Assembly: GCA_936450465.1 (NCBI GenBank)
Contig: OW388290.1
Coordinates: 24,789,457 to 24,853,456 of the forward strand
Direction of reading: 5' to 3'
From: Gibbula magus
Lineage: Eukaryota; Mollusca; Gastropoda; Trochida; Trochidae
DNA: 64,000 nucleotides
Shown here: in pieces, positions 58,947 through 64,000 of the stretch
Numbering within the stretch: position 1 is the first letter of the stretch
How the letters are laid out: every line of letters begins with the position of its first letter
Program-made: the position numbers and the translations under genes
Notes under the pieces: model-generated
The model's input: only the letters and a program-made list of their open reading frames with translations
Told to the model about the DNA's origin: nothing
Database searches by the model: none

Positions 58947-60577
58947 GGGTCAATACCCGCTCATGCAAAAGAGAGAGATGATAGTATGTTGTCAATTAAT
59001 AGTTTGATGTCCTTAGTTCAATCCATAATCATGACAGATGGTAGGTATAACACTATTTGGATTGAGGTTTGTGAGTAGTAAGAATTGTAGTTTGTAACCA
59101 GTATGTTTTCATTGATAAAGCAAATAATGTTTTTATTTATATTTTTATGGTCAAGAAAAGACAGAATTTCTCTATTTATCTGTTTGAGAAAACGTTCTCA
59201 CCAGTACCACTGCAGTTTGATCTCAGTTCTCAACACAGTGAAAATATCACACAGGGAATGACATCATGTCCACAATAATATGACGTCACGTCTGCCATCA
59301 ACAACGTCAGCGTATGATATCACAAGAACTCCCTAACTTTTTAACTTTTTAACTTTAAAACACCACAGAAGCATATAATATATAGGATATTTTGTATTTA
59401 CAGTGTAATGTCACTTATCTCATCTCATATATATTTTTCACTAGTATCTGCGCCACTTAAAAAATACTGGCACTCGCTGAGAGATAAACTGCAACATCAT
59501 ACTGAAAACACTGAAGAATCCTCTATTTATCTGGCCTACCAAACACATAAGTTCTTTTGAATCAAATTCTCATAATCAAAAAATTATGAGCATTCAAAGG
59601 ATTCAAAGAAGTAAGTAAAGGGGAAAACATAATTGTTTTATAACCTTTTTTTAAATCAAAGATATTTTCATTCATATTTTAATTTTTAAAAAAATCCCAA
59701 ACCTTTAACTACTTCTACAGAAAATGGGTATCTTTAGCGAACAGACTTAACACACCTTTAATAAAAATTTAATTTCTTATGTACAATTTTGTATCGCTGC
59801 ATTATTGTAGTTGATGTTTGCATTTTGTTTTTTTTTACATATTTATGCCATTGGGAAAAAGGGGGGGAAATCAAAAATTTATATTTACATTCTTCTACAT
59901 TTTTGTAACATATCATTCCATAATGTGTTTTCGTACGTTTGTAATAAGAATCAGTTGTTACTTGATGGCAAATTCTATGAGAATTGTTAAAAAAAATTAG
60001 AAATTCTTGCAAGAGTTACCTCCCTTTGCTCAGAAAAAACTCTCACCCCTGTTATAAAAATTCATTTAGCTCTCTTGGAAATGTATGTAGTTTAAAAATT
60101 CCAACTTCTCATTGTTGTAATTACATCGGTTTCTTACACTATGAATTGAATTAGGGCTAAAATTTAATTTTCTTTTTAAAATCATAAACGAAATGGGACG
60201 GTTTGAGAAAAATTAATTTTTTTCAGAACATTTTTTGCAGAAATTTCACATTTTTTAATAGGAAACCCAGTTGGATTACAATATTTAGATAGAACAACAT
60301 ATTCTCTTTCAACAGATATGTAATATGTGGAAATATATTAAAAACTTTTGTCAAAAAATCAGTTTTTCCGTGGCTAAGAAGACCCTTTGCGAAACTGCTG
60401 ATTCATCACTTCAACATGCCTTAATTTCATAATGAACAAGTATCCTAGGTGAAACATTGCATTTTTGGAAGCAGTAAACACTCAGGATTAAATTGATATA
60501 TTGTTTCTGCCTTCACCAAAAACTTGGATCTAAAGTCACTTTAGAGACAAGCTACGGCTTTCGGCCCATGGCCTATC

Positions 60578-61849
60578 AGTGTAAACTCTGTTAATAGTGT
60601 GTAATTAGCTTTTCCGTCTACATATCTGCTCTCAATGGATAAAATGTCACTACATTTTGCTTAGCTTGCCAAAGAATGCCTGTATGATTAAATGATAAGA
60701 AGACTTTTCATTATCTTTACAAAGTCAGAATCTGAAGGTATTTACTGTTATATTGAGTTTGAAACCATTTGATCAAAAGCACAAAAAAACCCCCAGCAAT
60801 TCCCGATAGCTGACATTGATATAATCTTGATTTTTTAAATATATATATAGTAAGACAGTTTTAATTATGGCACCATGATAGTCAAGCATCTTGCAATCTG
60901 AAATCTTGAAATCGCGTAAGACCTACAAATCTACCTCTAACACTGAAGAGTTCCACAAAATTGTCGGTTAAACCATTTTCTACCCATAAGGCTAACCGTT
61001 TTTTTTATGGACATGACTTTTTTGGTTGTATAGGGAGATGTTCTTTTCAGTTGTCTTTATTTCAATGCAATTTCGAGAAAATACTATTTGTAAAGAAGGC
61101 TTTTAAACATTAGTATAATGTCCCTTTGGGCAGAGAAAGTAGTTTCTTAGAATTTCATGAACCATTTTTTTTACTTTTCAATTTAAGTATTTCATGTTTC
61201 ATTTGGAGTTTTAACTGTTTCATTTTGATTATAATGTGTTTCATTTGGAGTTTTTCGTGTTTCAATTTGAGTTTATCGTGTTTTATTAATTTCTAGGTTT
61301 TCCGTATTTTCAGTACAGTTTTTCTGTGGTTTCAATGAGAGAAATCCAAAATACTATAAAACTTACTTAATGTCCATAATGGGCCATCGTAAATATGCAA
61401 AAGCAAAGTGCTTCAGTGCCCTTAATGTTTGTTCAAGTACACTTGGGGTGTTGAAATTGCTTTTTCAAAATGGTTTTGATTTGATATTTCATAAACTAAA
61501 AAATGTAATTAATAAGTGACACTACTGTCGACACATATAACCTTCTTGGACTTGAATTTGCTGGCGCGATTACTGCTGGGCGTAATAAAATATGACAAAA
61601 AGCCCTTTTTGAGTCTCCTATGTCGTTAAAAAACGGACGATTTTAAGGATTTCTTCAAACGTGTATGTCCAAAAAAAATGAACAGATAATAATTTAAAAA
61701 AATCAAATTTGTTTAAGTTGACTTCTAAAGACATTATATATCTGTTTCAGTCATGTTTATCACTCGTGGATTGAATCATATTGTATTTTGTATTGTAACA
61801 TTTCTTTTGCGGTTGAGTTTAGAAGGTCAGAAGCTTGACATAATATGTT
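60578..61849. other. No gene seen; GTTTCATTTGGAGTTTT repeats
   Basis: At about 61,190-61,285 the phrase GTTTCA(A/T)TT(T/G)GAGTTT with spacer recurs three or four times with a period near 30 bases. The rest is AT-rich without recognisable coding sequence. Confidence 0.5.
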
Positions 61850-63220
61850 TGGTTAAATCTAAAATAGTTTACATGAAAAGATGATTCATTGTGAAGTTAT
61901 AAACTCTTGAAACCAATTATGACAAGTAATTCTTTGTAAATATAACATGCATGTAAATGGCATTTTGATGTAGTCTGGCTGAGTATGGTTTATGGACATT
62001 ATTACCACTTAATACACAATGAGAACAGATGAGTAGACGAGACGCTAATCACACACTATAAACAGACTTTACATGGAAACTATATTTGCTTTAAGATCAA
62101 GGGGTTGCATAAGAATTATCTAATTTCACCACGGTAGGAAGAGAGGGAGGTTTTTTGGCTTTAAATGACATGGTGATGATGAAAAGTTGAGGAGTGTCTG
62201 GTAAGATGGAAAGCGTAATAATCCCCATTATAGGATTCAATCAAATAATATTTGATTAGATGAATAAAATGCTGAATATTTGCATATCTGGTCGTTAAGA
62301 AACTGAGAAACAGTAATAACTAACCAGGCAACCATCTGATATATTGATGGTAAAACAGCATGTTAACAATGCCTTGAGTAAAATAGTGGTTGTCTTAATT
62401 GCAACTTTATTATTCTTCTCAGGACGTGTTTATACATTACCAAATAGAAACATGTATGTCTTTAGCTTGTAGACAACATTAAGAAAAGTACATGTACTAA
62501 TGAAAGCTATCAAAACCTGATGTGTCGGTGTAGCCTCATAAACACATCAATCGTGCTTAAGTGCGGTTTGAATTCTGATTTAGGTCTTAACAATGATTGA
62601 GTTATAGAAAATGTATTTTACATATATTCGTTTATTCTTTGTTTGAAGGACATGAAAGAAAGTTATGAATGCTTTTAATGGGGTCTGCAATTTGTGTCAA
62701 CTCAGGCATTAGCGACAGGATACATTTCTAACACCTGTAACATTCAAATGGGCATTTTCCAAATTATGAAAAAGTGAAAAGAAATAATTTCCTTGAATGT
62801 AATTTAAGGGAAAAAACAAACACTTTGGAGACTTTCAATGACAAATAGGTGATAACAACGATTTGGAAACTAAACTACAGTTACCAACGGATATTTAGCA
62901 GTTAGTTGGTTATTCATACTACAATATTAACGCATATTAACGTTTGGAACATTGGTATTGGGTATTGAATTCGCAGAAAGTGAGAAGAGAGGAAATTGAT
63001 AGTCCTTGTTTTCAGTAAATAATTACATGGGGTCAGAACAACTGTGTCCCATCTTCATGTAATAGTGAGTAATTATCTAGGTGTACATCGATCACATACT
63101 TCAAAAGTAAATACGTAGTTTGAACTACAATAACTCTCACTGATCATGTTTAAGGAATATAAACACATTTCAATACAAACATTTGTTTTAAAAAAAGTGT
63201 GAATATAAATTGTATTTAAC
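61850..63220. repeat. Orphan collapsed unit copy U4
   Basis: 61,890-62,105 aligns with block d, including GCTAATCACACACTATAAAC. 62,995-63,170 (CTTGTTTTCAGTAAATAATT, ACATGGGGTCAGAACAACTG, CTGATCATGTTTAAGGA) aligns with block h of U2 at 32,850-33,010 and of U3 at 47,735-47,900. The two anchors are 1.1 kb apart here but over 4 kb apart in U2, so a large part is deleted. Order and orientation are kept. It is separated from U3 by about 9 kb of unrelated DNA. Confidence 0.65.
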
Positions 63221-64000
63221 GTATACTGACGGTTGTATTTATCATATGCATAATTTTCAAAATTTCAAAAGTCAAATATCTTGAGTTTTCGACGTCGTGT
63301 TAAAAAACTGACTAGTTTGAGAAATAAGTCCAAAACATAAAATCAGTAAAAGAATACTTGTACGTCTTTTTTTAAAAATTAAAATTTTAAATTTAAATTT
63401 TGAATTTCCCCCAAATTAATTTTGATAAAACCCAACTGTTCACTGACATATAACACATACTCTGTGTAAAAATCAATAAATGTGCCTCGTCCTTGAATAT
63501 GGTAGGCTCATGATGATGTTAATTTCATTTCTTACCCCTGTCTACTTTCAATAATGATATTTTAGTTAAGAAATAAAACAGTCACCAATTAAGTCATTCA
63601 AACTACTGCCGAAAGGTGTTATTGTATCGTGCCATAATCAAATACATCTCATTTCTTCAAAATACTGAATTATTCGAAAACAAGTGAGTGTTATAGTTTC
63701 TGTTGCCCGTCAGTTTAGTTGTTAATCCTCTAGGACTAAAGGCACAATGGACTAATATCAGCTTTTACATTAGTTGTTCAGGCTAGTAGGATTACTGATT
63801 CTAAGTCTGTACAATGAACCCAAATCCAATTGATAAGATGATAAATAACATCTCACCCTCAGATCTCATGATATCATATTCATTGTATATTAACACTCAT
63901 GGATTAAAGTAAAACAAGCAGACAGAGTCGGCCATATCCCCCGCCTTTGGGGAAATTTATAGAAGAATAGTTGTTGAATAACAGTGACTATGAATCTTTT
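63221..64000. other. No gene seen
   Basis: AT-rich DNA with an A/T homopolymer-rich patch (about 63,370-63,420). I find no counterpart in the tandem units. Confidence 0.45.

Larger units (their letters stand above)
57107..60577. mobile_element. 3.5-kb segment bounded by long inverted repeats
   Basis: The left arm (57,107-57,246) and right arm (60,431-60,577) share four collinear inverted blocks. These are ATAGGCCATGGGCCGA (57,108-57,123 / 60,561-60,576), TCCAAGTTTTTGGTGAAGG (57,147-57,165 / 60,510-60,528), CAATGTTTCACC (57,216-57,227 / 60,448-60,459) and CTTGTTCATT (57,235-57,244 / 60,431-60,440). Spacings are similar on both sides, so this is a decayed inverted repeat of about 140 bases. 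No transposase is seen inside and no target duplication is evident. It is either a non-autonomous DNA transposon or two opposed copies of a smaller repeat. Confidence 0.6.

Overview
The window looks like AT-rich, intron/intergenic-style DNA of an animal genome. It has no operons, almost no long open reading frames, several non-LTR retrotransposons, a mariner transposon, tRNA-derived SINEs, MITE-like elements and microsatellites. A marine invertebrate, perhaps a mollusc, is my inference from the repeat flavour; nothing here proves the taxon. No complete host protein-coding gene could be recognised.

The dominant structure is a tandem series of large, diverged segmental duplications. Three copies of a roughly 14-15 kb unit lie head to tail: U1 (about 10,225-24,390), U2 (24,391-39,384) and U3 (39,385-52,605). 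A collapsed orphan piece (U4, about 61,850-63,220) follows after 9 kb of unrelated DNA. U2 and U3 align almost throughout. U1 is more diverged and lacks an internal block of about 7 kb that U2 carries at 31,010-37,930 and U3 at 45,880-52,605. That block itself contains an older internal duplication. U3 also holds a nearly perfect 1,252-bp tandem duplication.

The copies serve as internal controls for insertions because an insertion in one copy often has an empty site in another. U1 carries a 5'-truncated L2-like LINE (12,432-15,298), a second non-LTR element (15,650-18,375), a SINE with a target duplication (18,776-18,934), a 64-bp minisatellite and a (GTAT)n microsatellite. U2 carries an apparently intact 1,296-bp mariner (35,026-36,321; transposase 35,092-36,147, minus strand). 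U3 carries a MULE transposase fragment and a 410-bp unknown insertion. A long-TIR MITE is shared by U2 and U3 but absent from U1, and an independent copy at 6,371-7,470 has a LINE fragment nested in it.

Outside the units, 1-10,224 contains minisatellites, a SINE, a hammerhead-like Penelope-type remnant and a possible TATA promoter. The region 52,606-61,850 contains an L2-like tail, a hairpin-ended 1.4-kb repeat, a 3.5-kb segment bounded by about 140-bp inverted repeats, and a 32-base poly-G run.

The only hint of a host gene is a set of short candidate exons on the minus strand inside the duplicated units, at 27,398-27,474 and 42,036-42,097, and again near 31,860, 34,466, 46,695 and 49,577. 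They have splice-like borders and similar peptides. If real, the unit would be a tandemly duplicated, mostly decayed multi-exon gene. This is unproven. All similarity statements were made by eye.
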